Below the pieces are notes generated by a model that worked only from the letters and a program-made list of their open reading frames with translations, was not told the DNA's origin and did not search any database. From Microterricola viridarii (GTDB taxonomy: Bacteria; Actinomycetota; Actinomycetes; Actinomycetales; Microbacteriaceae), in NCBI RefSeq assembly GCF_001542775.1, contig NZ_CP014145.1, positions 1,736,001 to 1,800,000 of the forward strand: 64,000 bases of DNA, given 5' to 3'. The position numbers and the translations under genes were made by a program. Positions 1 to 11,677 of this stretch are shown piece after piece; the first letter of the stretch is position 1; each line of letters starts with the position of its first letter.

Positions 1-1485
1 GCCAACCCGCACACCGTCGAGATCGTCGCCCGCGGCGCCGAGCAGGGCATCCGTGACCTGGAGCGCTACGGCATGAACTTCGCGCGCGAAGACGACGGGC
101 GCATCTCGCAGCGCTTCTTCGGCGCCCACACCTTCCGGCGCACAGCGTTCGCCGGCGACTACACCGGCCTCGAGATCCAGCGCACCCTCGTGCGCCGCGC
201 CGAGCAGCTGAACGTGCCGATCCTCGACTCCGTCTACATCACCCGCCTGCTGGTGCGTGACAACCAGGTCTTCGGCGCCTACGGCTTCGACATCAACACC
301 GGCACCCGCTACCTGATCCATGCGGATGCCGTCATCCTCGCCGCCGGCGGCCACAACCGCATCTGGCGGCGCACCTCTTCCCGCCGCGACGAGAACACGG
401 GCGACTCGTTCCGCCTCGCCGTCGACGCCGGAGCGCGCCTCCGCGACCCCGAGCTGGTGCAGTTCCACCCGTCCGGCATCATCGAGCCGGAGAGCGCGGC
501 GGGCACGCTCATCTCCGAGGCCGCACGCGGCGAGGGCGGCATCCTGCGCAACGCCCTCGGCGAGCGCTTCATGGCCAACTACGACGCCGAGCGGATGGAA
601 CTCTCCACCCGCGACCGGGTGGCCCTGGCCGCCTACACCGAGATCAAGGAGGGGCGCGGCACCGACAACGGCGGTGTCTGGCTGGACGTCTCTGAGCTGC
701 CCCGGTCGGTGATCATGGAGCGGCTCCCCCGCGTCTACCAGACCATGATGGAGCTGCAGATGCTCGACATCACCGAGCAGCCGATCGAGATCGCGCCCAC
801 CGCGCACTACTCAATGGGCGGCGTCTGGGTGCGGCCGGAGGATCACAGCACCGATGTTGACGGCCTGTATGCGATCGGAGAGGCCTCCAGCGGTCTGCAC
901 GGCGCGAACCGGCTGGGCGGGAACTCGCTCATCGAGCTGCTCGTGTTCGGTCGCATCGTCGCCCGGGCCGCCGCTGCCTATTCGGCAGGGCTCGAGTCGC
1001 AGCCGCGCTCGGCCGCGGCGCTGGCCGGCGCCCGGGCCGAGATCACCGATCTGCTCGCCGCCGACGGCCACGAAAACGTGCGGGCACTGCAGCGCGCCAT
1101 CCGCAATATGATGACCGAGCACGCCGGCGTCGTGCGCGACGAGGCCGGCCTGAAGCAGGGCCTCACCACCCTCGACGAGATCGAGGCGCGCATGGCCGGC
1201 ATCGGCATCCACCCCGACATCGCCGGCTACCAGGACCTGGCGCACGCCTTCGACCTCAAGGCCTCGGCGCTGGCCGCCCGCGCCACGCTGGAGGCGGCGT
1301 TGGAGCGCCGGGAGACCCGCGGATGCCACAACCGCAGCGACTACCCGCAGACCGACCCCGCGCTGCAGGTCAATCTGGTCTGGTCACCGACCGCCGGCGT
1401 GGTGCGCGAGGAGATCCCGCCGGTGCCGGAGGAGATCGCCGCGCTGTTCAAGGAGGTCTCGACCGCCGGCAAGCTCGTCGAGTAG
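1..1485 (+). CDS. Succinate dehydrogenase/fumarate reductase flavoprotein subunit (5' truncated)
   Basis: Flavoprotein of the succinate dehydrogenase/fumarate reductase/L-aspartate oxidase family, which oxidises succinate or reduces fumarate at a bound FAD. The reading frame is open from base 1, so the gene begins outside the window; 494 residues are visible and the N-terminal FAD-binding motif is missing. Visible: FHPSGI and ARGEGGILRN of the catalytic core, STRDRVA with the family's catalytic arginine, the histidine of APTAHYSMGG, and the second FAD segment GLYAIGEAS followed by HGANRLGGNSL. The C-terminal helical domain is complete and ends in KLVE. Whether it is SdhA, a fumarate reductase or NadB cannot be settled because its partner genes are not in view; the downstream genes are unrelated. 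Confidence 0.88.
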   Translation, partial: ANPHTVEIVARGAEQGIRDLERYGMNFAREDDGRISQRFFGAHTFRRTAFAGDYTGLEIQRTLVRRAEQLNVPILDSVYITRLLVRDNQVFGAYGFDINTGTRYLIHADAVILAAGGHNRIWRRTSSRRDENTGDSFRLAVDAGARLRDPELVQFHPSGIIEPESAAGTLISEAARGEGGILRNALGERFMANYDAERMELSTRDRVALAAYTEIKEGRGTDNGGVWLDVSELPRSVIMERLPRVYQTMMELQMLDITEQPIEIAPTAHYSMGGVWVRPEDHSTDVDGLYAIGEASSGLHGANRLGGNSLIELLVFGRIVARAAAAYSAGLESQPRSAAALAGARAEITDLLAADGHENVRALQRAIRNMMTEHAGVVRDEAGLKQGLTTLDEIEARMAGIGIHPDIAGYQDLAHAFDLKASALAARATLEAALERRETRGCHNRSDYPQTDPALQVNLVWSPTAGVVREEIPPVPEEIAALFKEVSTAGKLVE

Positions 1486-1500
1486 CTCGCAGCCGCAAGC

Positions 1501-1532
1501 GGGCGGAGATTCTCCTCCATTTACCTCCGCCC
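1501..1532. terminator. Weak hairpin after the flavoprotein gene
   Basis: Arms GGGCGGAG (1501-1508) and CTCCGCCC (1525-1532) are perfectly complementary around a 16-base loop, just after the stop at 1485. There is no T-run, so termination is only a possibility. Confidence 0.3.
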
Positions 1533-1603
1533 CTTGCGCGCGCGGCGGCGCGGAACAAGGCTGAGTCCTGGTTTCACACCGCACAATCTGGAGGAGAAAG
1601 ACG

Positions 1604-3887
<2,284 letters not shown>

Positions 3888-3969
3888 CCTCGCGCGTTCG
3901 CGCTGGGTACCGTGCCGAGTGGAGTGCCGCCCGGCGCTGCGCCCGGCACCGCCCCAAGGAGTACCAACG

Positions 3970-4263
3970 ATGTCCTTCCAGGCCTACCTCGACACCATCG
4001 AGAAGAAGACCGGGCTCACGCCCCGCCAACTCGTCGACCTCGCCCACGAGCGCGGCTTCGACGCGAACACGAAGGCGGCGCCCATCCTGGCCTGGCTCGC
4101 CGAGGACTACGAGCTCGGTCGCGGGCATGGCATGGCGCTCGTGCACGTCATCACCAAGGGCGACCGCATCGACACCAAACACGTCGGCACGGAGGGCTCG
4201 CACAGCGACCCGTCCGAGCACCTCTGGCTCGACGGCATCGCCACCAAACCGGCGGGCTACTAG
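3970..4263 (+). CDS. DUF4287 domain protein
   Basis: A 97-residue cytosolic protein matching the DUF4287 family (function unknown, common in actinobacteria). It opens with SFQAYLDTIEKKTGLTPRQL, a helical segment, then PILAWLAEDYELGRGHGMAL, a signature of the family. A CAAGGAG ribosome site lies 8 bases before ATG 3970; a longer frame upstream lacks one. Its stop codon overlaps the convergent regulator gene by 4 bases, so the two transcripts collide tail to tail. Confidence 0.75.
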   Translation: MSFQAYLDTIEKKTGLTPRQLVDLAHERGFDANTKAAPILAWLAEDYELGRGHGMALVHVITKGDRIDTKHVGTEGSHSDPSEHLWLDGIATKPAGY

Positions 4264-4844
4264 ACCGCGTCGCTGGCCTCGGGCAGGTGCGCCCGCGCGC
4301 CGCTGCGATCAAACAGGCTGAGTATCTCGGCCGGTGCCGTGCCGGTGGCGCCGAACCAATGGGGCACCCGGGTGTCAAAATCCGCGACCTCGCCCGCGCC
4401 GAGCACGAGGTCCCGGTCGCCGACGATGAGCCGAACGCTGCCGGAGAGCACGTACAGCCACTCCGAACCGTCGTGCCTCTGCAACTCGACCGGCACGGGC
4501 TCGACCGGCAGCACCATCTTCCACGCCTGCACCGCGCCAGGGTTTCGCGTCAGGGGGATGACGACACGGCCGTTGCGCTGCAGCGGTCGCAGCCTCACCC
4601 GCGGGTCGCCGAACTCCGGCGCCCCCACGAGGTCATCCAGGCTGAGCCCGTAGGCCCGCGCCAGCGGGAAGAGCAATTCGAGGCTGGCCCGCCGCTGGCC
4701 GCTTTCGAGGCGTGAGATAGTGCTCGCCGAGGTGCCGGCCCGCTCCGCCACCTCCTGCAAGGTGAACCCGCGCTGTGTGCGGATGCGGTTCAGCCGAGGT
4801 CCGATCCCGGCCAGGGCGTTCGCGATGTCGCTGTGCTCGCTCAT
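4260..4844 (-). CDS. XRE-family regulator with C-terminal cupin
   Basis: A 194-residue transcription factor. An N-terminal helix-turn-helix (about residues 16-70, with GFTLQEVAERAGTSASTISR and LESGQRR) is joined to a C-terminal cupin (about 105-180, with RHDGSEWLYVLSGSVRLIVG) that probably senses a small ligand. This architecture is standard for MerR/XRE-cupin repressors of metabolic or detoxification genes. It is divergent from the flavoenzyme gene at 4921, and the 76-base gap holds a palindrome, so autoregulation and control of that neighbour are likely. The ligand is unknown. Confidence 0.85.
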   Translation of the reverse strand: MSEHSDIANALAGIGPRLNRIRTQRGFTLQEVAERAGTSASTISRLESGQRRASLELLFPLARAYGLSLDDLVGAPEFGDPRVRLRPLQRNGRVVIPLTRNPGAVQAWKMVLPVEPVPVELQRHDGSEWLYVLSGSVRLIVGDRDLVLGAGEVADFDTRVPHWFGATGTAPAEILSLFDRSGARAHLPEASDAV

Positions 4845-4864
4845 CTGCCCACCCGATCATGACT

Positions 4865-4895
4865 TTGCGGAAACCGCAAGAACAATTGCGGTTCC
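4865..4895. promoter_or_regulatory. Candidate operator between XRE-cupin regulator and flavoenzyme
   Basis: TTGCGGAAACCGCAA at 4865-4879 is a perfect 6-bp inverted repeat with a 3-base centre. TTGCGG recurs at 4886-4891, exactly 21 bases (two helical turns) further on, followed by TTCC. The position in the divergent promoter suggests binding by the adjacent regulator. Confidence 0.5.
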
Positions 4896-4920
4896 TGCCC
4901 GTGGCTGCGAGCGTTGGACC

Positions 4921-5841
4921 ATGAACAACTCGAACTTCGATGTGGCCATCATCGGCGGTGGTGCGGCCGGGCTCAGCGCTGCGTTGATCCTCGGTCGCTC
5001 CCTGCGGAGCGTTGTGGTCATCGACGCCGGCGCACCCCGCAACGCCCCGGCCGACCACATGCACGGCTTCCTCTCCCGCGATGGCCTGCCACCCGCCGAG
5101 CTGCTGCGGATCGGCCGCGATGAGGTGCGCCGCTACGGCGTACACCTCATCTCGGGGTTCGTGGCACAGGCGACGGGCGACCTCTCGACGGGCTTCCGCC
5201 TGACGACCTCCAGCGGGGAGACGCTCACGGCGCGGCGCGTCATTGTCGCCAGCGGTGTCGTCGACGAGCTCCCGCCGATCGTCGGGTTCCGCGAGGCCTG
5301 GGGCAGTTCCCTACTGCACTGCCCGTACTGCCACGGATTCGAGGTGCGCGAGCGACCGCTCGCCGTCTACGGCGGCGTACCGGGCGCGGCCGCCCAGGCG
5401 TTGCTCGTGCGGCAGCTCTCCGACGATGTGGTCTACCTGCCCGACGGCGCCCCGCTGGCCCCCGCCGACGAGGAGAAGCTCCGTGCCCGCGGCATCCGGA
5501 TTCACACCGGGCAGGTCGCCGCGCTCGAACTCGTCGGTGACGCCCTCGCTGGGGTCCGAATGGGCGATGGCGAACTGGTGCCGGTCTCGGCCGCCTTCAT
5601 CAAGCCCGCCTCTCGGCCGAATTCCGGCCTCCTTGCCGCGCTGGGGTGCACCCTCGACCACGCGGGGTTCCCCACACACGACGGGCGCGGTCAGACGGAT
5701 ACCGCCGGCGTATGGGTCGTCGGCAACCTGGTCGACCCGCGGGCCCAGGTCGTCACCGCCGCGGGGCAGGCCAACGCCACGGCGATGGACGTCAACGCGG
5801 ACCTGGTCGACGACGACGTGCGGCGGGCGCTTCGCGGCTAG
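4921..5841 (+). CDS. Thioredoxin-reductase-like FAD/NAD(P) oxidoreductase
   Basis: A 306-residue flavoenzyme of the low-molecular-weight thioredoxin reductase fold. FAD-binding VAIIGGGAAGLSAA is at residues 9-22, and a redox-active HCPYCHG motif has its cysteines at about 134 and 137. An NADPH-domain segment follows, with a terminal FAD motif TAGVWVVGNL. The NADPH motif reads YGGVPGAAAQA and lacks the usual GxGxxA/G, so cofactor preference may differ. It may be a thioredoxin reductase paralogue or a disulfide-forming enzyme acting on small molecules. The open frame extends 201 bases upstream into the regulator, but ATG 4921 gives the family N-terminus. Divergent from the XRE-cupin regulator and probably its target. 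Confidence 0.85.
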   Translation: MNNSNFDVAIIGGGAAGLSAALILGRSLRSVVVIDAGAPRNAPADHMHGFLSRDGLPPAELLRIGRDEVRRYGVHLISGFVAQATGDLSTGFRLTTSSGETLTARRVIVASGVVDELPPIVGFREAWGSSLLHCPYCHGFEVRERPLAVYGGVPGAAAQALLVRQLSDDVVYLPDGAPLAPADEEKLRARGIRIHTGQVAALELVGDALAGVRMGDGELVPVSAAFIKPASRPNSGLLAALGCTLDHAGFPTHDGRGQTDTAGVWVVGNLVDPRAQVVTAAGQANATAMDVNADLVDDDVRRALRG

Positions 5842-5958
5842 CCGGGCGCGGGGTGCCCACCTCCTGTCGGCAGGATGGGGCATCCGCTCCCGTGCGCACC
5901 GACCCGGGTGCACCTGTCGCCGTAAGCTGAATCCAGATGCGACGAACGGGAGGCTGCC

Positions 5959-6663
5959 ATGGCCGAAACGACTGTGCTCGAAACGACCGTGCTTGAAAAC
6001 TCCGTGGCCGAGGTCATGGCCGAGTTGGCCGCGCTTGAGGACCCCAAGTCGCGGGCTGTGAACGAGCGGCACGGCGATGACCACGGAGTGAATCTCAGCA
6101 AGCTGCGCGCCGTCGCCAAGCGCCTGAAGACGCAACAGGAGCTCGCGCTCGATCTGTGGGCGACGGATGACACCGCCGCTCAGCTCGTCGCCATCCTCAT
6201 CTGCCGGCCGAAATCGTTTGAAGCGGCCGAGCTCGACGTGCTGCTGCGGGAGGCCCGTTCGCCCAAGGTGATCGACTGGCTGACCAACTATGTGGTGAAG
6301 AAGACTCCCCACGTCGAGGAGCTGCGCCTGGCCTGGCTGAACGACGATGCCGAGGTCGTCGCGGCCGCTGGATGGGCACTGACCGCCGACCGCATCGCGA
6401 AGACGCCCGAGGGTATCGATCTGCCCGGCCTGCTCGACATCATCGAGGCCGAGATGAAAGAGGCTCCCGGCCGCCTGCAGTGGGAGATGAACCACTGCCT
6501 GGCCCAGATCGGCATCTCGCACCCCGCGCTGCGCGCCCGTGCCCTGGCCATCGGCGAGCGCTTGGAGGTGCTGAAGGACTACCCGACCCCGCCGAACTGC
6601 ACCTCACCGTACGCGCCCATCTGGATCAACGAGATCGTGAGCCGGCAGGACTCGACGGCGTAA
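5959..6663 (+). CDS. AlkD-like DNA alkylation repair HEAT-repeat protein
   Basis: A 234-residue helical protein resembling the AlkD/DNA_alkylation family, glycosylase-like proteins that scan DNA with HEAT-like repeats for alkylated bases. Supporting blocks are HGVNLSKLRAVAKRL (AlkD 'G(V)..LR.LAK'), LALDLWATDDTAAQLVAIL, and the motif around LTNYVVKKTP and AAAGWALTADRI. The N-terminus carries a 5-residue repeat (ETTVL, ETTVL, ENSVA) encoded by a near-exact 15-base DNA repeat, likely recent slippage. GGGAGG precedes the start. A second AlkD-like gene lies at 33626. The substrate is not known; some family members are not repair enzymes. Confidence 0.65.
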   Translation: MAETTVLETTVLENSVAEVMAELAALEDPKSRAVNERHGDDHGVNLSKLRAVAKRLKTQQELALDLWATDDTAAQLVAILICRPKSFEAAELDVLLREARSPKVIDWLTNYVVKKTPHVEELRLAWLNDDAEVVAAAGWALTADRIAKTPEGIDLPGLLDIIEAEMKEAPGRLQWEMNHCLAQIGISHPALRARALAIGERLEVLKDYPTPPNCTSPYAPIWINEIVSRQDSTA

Positions 6664-6860
6664 CCAACCCTCGGGTCGCGCACTCTAGTTCAGGGCGGGC
6701 GCCTTGGTAAGCCCGGTCTTGCTTGGCACCCTGCCGCGGCGAAGTGGTACTTGCGGACTACCCGCGACCGGCGCGGATGGGCACTCGGGAGGACGCGTCA
6801 GAGAGGCGCCCTCTTCTAGCGTGAGAACGCTTGAAGATTGCCGATCGAAGGATTCCCCCT

Positions 6861-9800
6861 ATGTCGCTGCTCACCCGCCTGAGCCTTGCCAACCGCGCCA
6901 TCGTCGCGCTGCTGAGCCTGCTCGTCGTCGCCATCGGCCTGTGGGCGACCGGTTCGATGAAGCAGGAACTGCTGCCGGCCATCGAACAGCCCACCGCTGT
7001 CGTCGTTGTGGCGAAGCCGGGTGCGTCGTCGGCCACCCTCGACCGCCAGGTCGTCGTGCCCCTCTCCCAGGCGCTCTCCTCCGTCGCTGGGGTCGACGAG
7101 GTGCGCTCCAACACGTCCAGCGGCTCGGCCGAGCTGAGCGTCACGTGGGGCTTCGGCGCCGACGGCGACAAGATCCTCGCCGACGTGAGGGCCGCCACGG
7201 CGAGCACCCTGGCCGCGGCCCCTGACGGCATCGTGTCGAACATCTTCGCGGGCAGCACGAGCGACATCCCCGTTCTCGCCCTCGCCTTGACGAGCGATGG
7301 TGACTCGGATGCCCTGGCCGAGCGTGTCGACGCCGTGCTGCTGCCCGTCATCAACAACGTGCCCGGCGTGCGCGATGTGCAGTTGGCCGGCCGGATGCAG
7401 CAGCGCGTCCTGGTCACCGCGAACCCGGCGGCCCTCGCTGAGCACTCCATCGACCAGGCCATGATCGGTGCGCTCCTGCGCACCGCAGGCACCATCGTCC
7501 CGGCGGGCACGAGCGTCGAGGGTGAGCAGTCCCTCGCGATCGAGGTCGGTCAGGAGAACACGACTCTCGCCGACATCGCGGCGCTCCCCCTGCCCACGCT
7601 GACCGGACCGGTGGCACTGTCGACCGTCGCGTCGGTCGAGCTCGTGCCTGTCGAGCAGACCTCGCTCTCCCGCGCCGATGGGCGCCCGTCAATCGGGCTG
7701 ACGATCACCAAGGTGCCCGACGCAAACGCCGTACAGGTCTCCCACGCGGTCTCGGATGCCGTCCAGGCGACTCTGGCCCAGCTGGGCTCCGGCGCGGCGA
7801 TGCACACCATCTTCGACCAGTCGACGATGGTCGAGCAGTCGATCCACGACCTCTCGGTGGAGGGCGGGCTCGGCCTGCTGTTCGCCGTGCTCATCATCCT
7901 GATTTTCCTGCTCTCCCCGCGTGCGACCCTCATCACGGCGATCTCGATCCCCATGTCGCTTCTGATGGCCGTCATCGCACTGCGGCTCGGCGGCTTCTCG
8001 CTCAACATCTTCACGCTCGCCGCGCTGACCGTGGCCGTCGGGCGCGTGGTCGATGACTCGATCGTGGTGATCGAGAACATCACCAGGCGCCGCGGTTCCG
8101 GCGGGCTCACCGTCGAGGGCGTCCGCGCCTCCGTTGCCCAGGTTGCCGGGGCCGTCACGGCCTCGACCCTGACCACCGTCGCCGTCTTCCTGCCCGTCGC
8201 GTTCGTCGGCGGTGTCTCCGGCGAGCTGTTCCGCCCCTTCGCGGTGACCGTCTCCGTCGCCCTGCTCGCCTCGCTCGTGGTCTCGCTGACCATCGTGCCG
8301 GTGCTCGCCTACTGGTTCATGCGCAAACCGTCCCGGTCGGCCAGAGCGGGCCAGCCCGAGACATCCGAGGCCGAGCAGGCCGAGCGCACCACCCGGATGC
8401 AGCGCGCCTACCTGCCCGCCCTGGCGTTCGCGCTGCGCCGACCGGTCGCGATGGTGCTCATCTCTGTCGTGGTGTTCGCCGGCACCCTGCTAGCCGCCGG
8501 GTTCCTCAAGACCGACATGCTCGGCAGCTTCGCCGACGCCCGCGCCGTGCAGGTGCAGCAGACCATGCCCATGAGCTCGACACTGGAGTCGGCGGACGCC
8601 GTGGCGGTCACGCTCGAGAAGGCCGTCGCCGGTGTCGACGACGTCGCGTCGTACCAGACCACGGTCGGAGCGCACGGAGCGCCCGTGCGCCTCGACCTGG
8701 TGATCGCGGCGGGCGCCGACCCGGATGCCGCCCTCGCCGGCATCCGCGATTCGGTCGCGTCCCTCACCCGCAGCGCCGACATCACGGTGTCGACGCAGGC
8801 CACGCAGACGACCAGCTCGAGCATCGACGTGATCGTGAAGAGCAGCGACGAGGCCGCGCTGGGCGCCGCCACGGAGGCGATCTCCGCGAAGCTGAGCGCG
8901 CTGGACGAGATCACAACCGTCACCAACGACCTCGCCGCCGCGCAGCCGGTGCTCAAGGTCTCGGTGGACCAGACGGCAGCCGCGGCCCAGGGCCTCAGCG
9001 TCGTCGAGGTCGGTGCCGCCATCGCCGCCGCGATCGAGGGCGAGCGCCTCGGCTCGGTGAGTGTCGACGGCGCAACGCACGACCTCGTTCTGCGCTCGCA
9101 GACCACGACGAGCGACCCGGCTGCCATCGGCGCGTTGCCGCTGCCCGTCACCGCACTGCAGCAGCAGCGCACCCAGAAGAGCGCCGTGGACGCGCTCACC
9201 GCCGAGCAGCAGCAGATCGCCGACGAGGTGCGCGCCGACGCGGAGCGTTCCGCCGACAAGCAGGTGGCGCAGCTCGTCGAGGCGCGCGAGCAGTCCACCC
9301 GCGATGTGGCGGCACTGCAGGCCCAACTGGCCGCACTGGTCGCCAACCCGCCTCCCGCCGACCCGAGCCCCGTGACGGGAGGGGTGCTCGGCGCACTCGA
9401 GCACCAGAAGCTGGTGTCGCAGCTCAGCGCGGCCGTCGAGGGGGCGAGCGCCGGCCTGGCCACGCTCGACGAACAGATCTCTGCGGCACGCACCGCCATC
9501 GCCGACGGCGCGGCGCAGCAGGCAGAGGCCGAACGCCTGGCCCAGGCGCAGCGCGACCTGGAGCACCTGCGGGCCGCCCCCGTGCATGTGAGCGACCTCG
9601 CGACCATCGCCGTCGTCGACGCACCGGCCACGATCACCCGTATCGACGGCGTCCGCGCCATCACCGTGTCGGCGACGCCGGCTGGCGGCGACCTCGGGGC
9701 CGCGGCGCTGGCCGTCGACACCACGGTGGCCGGGCTCGCCCTGCCGGACGGCGTGAGCCTGGACCAGGGCGGGGCCGCTGAGGAGCAGACCGAGTCGTTC

Positions 9801-10451
9801 GCGCAGCTCGGACTGGCGATGCTCATCGCCATCGCGCTGGTGTACATCGTGCTCGTCGCCACCTTCCGCTCACTCGTGCAGCCACTTCTGCTGCTCGTCT
9901 CGGTGCCGCTCGCGGCGACCGGCGCAATCCTCGGGCTGCTCGTCACCGACACCCCGCTCGGCATCCCGGCGATGATCGGCATGCTCATGCTGATCGGCAT
10001 CGTCGTGACCAACGCAATCGTGCTGATCGACCTCATCAACGAGTACCGGCGCCACGGCTCCGGCATCGACGAGGCCGTGACCCACGGGGCCCGGCTCCGC
10101 CTGCGCCCGATCATCATGACCGCCTGCGCCACGATCTTCGCCCTGCTGCCGATGGCGTTCGGGCTGACGGGAGGCGGCGCCTTCATCTCGAAGTCGCTCG
10201 CGATCGTCGTGATCGGCGGACTCCTCTCCTCCACCGTGCTCACGCTGCTGCTCGTTCCGGCGCTCTACGTGCTGCACGAGCGCCGCATCGAGCGCCGCGC
10301 GGCGAAGCGGTCGGCCCGGGCCGACGCGGCACAAGACGCTGACGCGGCAGGCGACGCCAACGCGGCCGACCTGTTCGAGGAGGCCCTGGAGGAACTCGAG
10401 GAGGACTCCGCGGAGGGCGCCGGGGCGGCGCGTGGGAGACTGGCACGGTGA
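6861..10451 (+). CDS. RND-family (HAE1-type) efflux transporter with coiled-coil insert
   Basis: A 1196-residue inner-membrane proton antiporter of the AcrB/SwrC type. TM1 is at about 11-31. A porter domain is followed by TM2-6 (about 330-490) with the proton-relay aspartates in GRVVDDSIVVIENI, then a second half with TM7 and TM8-12 near 970-1150. The second porter domain contains about 135 extra residues (about 767-903), rich in Gln/Ala/Glu and predicted coiled coil (for example AEQQQIADEVRADAERSAD), which typical AcrB-type pumps lack. AAGGA lies 8 bases before ATG 6861. The stop overlaps the GTG of the sensor kinase, so pump and two-component system form one operon and the pump is probably its target or its signal source. 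Substrate unknown. Confidence 0.88.
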   Translation: MSLLTRLSLANRAIVALLSLLVVAIGLWATGSMKQELLPAIEQPTAVVVVAKPGASSATLDRQVVVPLSQALSSVAGVDEVRSNTSSGSAELSVTWGFGADGDKILADVRAATASTLAAAPDGIVSNIFAGSTSDIPVLALALTSDGDSDALAERVDAVLLPVINNVPGVRDVQLAGRMQQRVLVTANPAALAEHSIDQAMIGALLRTAGTIVPAGTSVEGEQSLAIEVGQENTTLADIAALPLPTLTGPVALSTVASVELVPVEQTSLSRADGRPSIGLTITKVPDANAVQVSHAVSDAVQATLAQLGSGAAMHTIFDQSTMVEQSIHDLSVEGGLGLLFAVLIILIFLLSPRATLITAISIPMSLLMAVIALRLGGFSLNIFTLAALTVAVGRVVDDSIVVIENITRRRGSGGLTVEGVRASVAQVAGAVTASTLTTVAVFLPVAFVGGVSGELFRPFAVTVSVALLASLVVSLTIVPVLAYWFMRKPSRSARAGQPETSEAEQAERTTRMQRAYLPALAFALRRPVAMVLISVVVFAGTLLAAGFLKTDMLGSFADARAVQVQQTMPMSSTLESADAVAVTLEKAVAGVDDVASYQTTVGAHGAPVRLDLVIAAGADPDAALAGIRDSVASLTRSADITVSTQATQTTSSSIDVIVKSSDEAALGAATEAISAKLSALDEITTVTNDLAAAQPVLKVSVDQTAAAAQGLSVVEVGAAIAAAIEGERLGSVSVDGATHDLVLRSQTTTSDPAAIGALPLPVTALQQQRTQKSAVDALTAEQQQIADEVRADAERSADKQVAQLVEAREQSTRDVAALQAQLAALVANPPPADPSPVTGGVLGALEHQKLVSQLSAAVEGASAGLATLDEQISAARTAIADGAAQQAEAERLAQAQRDLEHLRAAPVHVSDLATIAVVDAPATITRIDGVRAITVSATPAGGDLGAAALAVDTTVAGLALPDGVSLDQGGAAEEQTESFAQLGLAMLIAIALVYIVLVATFRSLVQPLLLLVSVPLAATGAILGLLVTDTPLGIPAMIGMLMLIGIVVTNAIVLIDLINEYRRHGSGIDEAVTHGARLRLRPIIMTACATIFALLPMAFGLTGGGAFISKSLAIVVIGGLLSSTVLTLLLVPALYVLHERRIERRAAKRSARADAAQDADAAGDANAADLFEEALEELEEDSAEGAGAARGRLAR

Positions 10452-11677
10452 TCGAGACAATGCCACGCAGCATCGGGGTGGCAGCCCGTTTCGGCCAACG
10501 CCACCCGCGCCTGATCGATGCGCTCGTCGCCCTCAGCTGGGTGCTCATGACCACCCCGACGCTGCTGCTCACTGCATCGTCGCCCCGCTTCGGCTGGGCG
10601 GCCGGGCTCGCCTTCGGCGCCGTCGTGCTCGTGGTCGCCGCCTGCCTCTTCGCCTTTCGACGCCGCCGCCCGCTGTTCGCGTTCTGGGTCACCTTCGTTG
10701 TCACGCTGCCGCTGGTGATTGTCGGCCCCGATCTGCTCAACCTCGGCGCCGCGTACTGCGTCTTCGCGATCGCCGTGTACGACTCGGTGCGCAGGGCGTG
10801 GCTGGCCGCGTCGGCATCCGCCGCGATCACGGTCGTCGTCAGCCTGAGCTACCTGTGGATCGATCCCCCGGTGTCGATCCCGAACACCGGCGGCACGCGC
10901 ATCGGTGATGTCATCGCCTACGCCGTGACCGGCCTGCTGGTCTTGCTCGTGGCGCTGCTCTGGGGCCAGAACACGGGCAACCGGCGCCGCTACATCGAGG
11001 GGCTGCTCGAGCACGCCCGCCATCTGGAGCGCGAGCGCGATCAGCAGGCACAACTCGCCGCTCTCGCCGAGCGGTCCCGCATCGCCCGAGACGTGCACGA
11101 CATCGTCTCGCACTCACTCTCGGTGATCGTGCGGCTGGCCGACGGGGCGAACGCCGTGTTCGACAATGAGCCAGCGCGCGCCAAAGAGGCGATCGGACAG
11201 CTGGGCGCCGTCGCCCGCTCCTCGCTCACCGAGATGCGCCGGGTCATCGGCGTGCTGGAATCAACGCCCGGCGCAGCCTCACCGCAGGCCGGCACCGGGT
11301 TCGACGACCTGCCCAGGCTGGTCGAGGTTTACCGGGGCATCGGCCTGCCGGTCCAGCTCACCGTGATCGGCGACGCCCCACCGCAGCCCGGCGTGCAGGT
11401 GGCCGTGTTCCGTGTGGTGCAGGAGGCGTTGACCAACGCGCTGCGCCACGCCTCGACTCCGACGGTCGTGCAGGTTCTCGTGCGGACGGGTGACGACGTC
11501 AGCGTCACCGTGCTGAACGACGGCGCGCCGGCGCAGGGCGCGGCAGACGACCACGTGGGCCGCGGCCTGGTCGGAATGCGCGAGCGGGCGGCGCTCTACG
11601 GCGGCACGCTCGAGGCGGGGCTGGACGGCGACGGTCACTGGACCGTGAAACTGATTCTCCCGGGGGCAGGCCAATGA
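10448..11677 (+). CDS. Sensor histidine kinase (NarL-partner type)
   Basis: A 409-residue membrane histidine kinase. Six or so hydrophobic segments in the first 175 residues are followed by a short coiled coil (EHARHLERERDQQAQLA), a HisKA_3 dimerisation domain with phospho-accepting histidine in ARDVHDIVSHSLSVI (near residue 216), and an ATPase domain (VVQEALTNALRHA, then GRGLVGMRERAALYGG). GTG 10448 overlaps the RND stop by 4 bases and the gene overlaps the response regulator by 4, so the three are translationally coupled. The membrane sensor has no large extracellular domain, so it may sense envelope stress or a membrane ligand. Confidence 0.92.
   Translation: MIETMPRSIGVAARFGQRHPRLIDALVALSWVLMTTPTLLLTASSPRFGWAAGLAFGAVVLVVAACLFAFRRRRPLFAFWVTFVVTLPLVIVGPDLLNLGAAYCVFAIAVYDSVRRAWLAASASAAITVVVSLSYLWIDPPVSIPNTGGTRIGDVIAYAVTGLLVLLVALLWGQNTGNRRRYIEGLLEHARHLERERDQQAQLAALAERSRIARDVHDIVSHSLSVIVRLADGANAVFDNEPARAKEAIGQLGAVARSSLTEMRRVIGVLESTPGAASPQAGTGFDDLPRLVEVYRGIGLPVQLTVIGDAPPQPGVQVAVFRVVQEALTNALRHASTPTVVQVLVRTGDDVSVTVLNDGAPAQGAADDHVGRGLVGMRERAALYGGTLEAGLDGDGHWTVKLILPGAGQ

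Noticed and set aside
1486..1603. Rifamycin-associated promoter element before the rox gene pair
   Set aside because: I looked here and in 2426-2462 for the known 19-bp inverted repeat and saw none.
6664..6860. Small RNA or gene in the gap before the RND pump
   Set aside because: No open frame with a ribosome site and no convincing structure beyond general GC-rich pairing.
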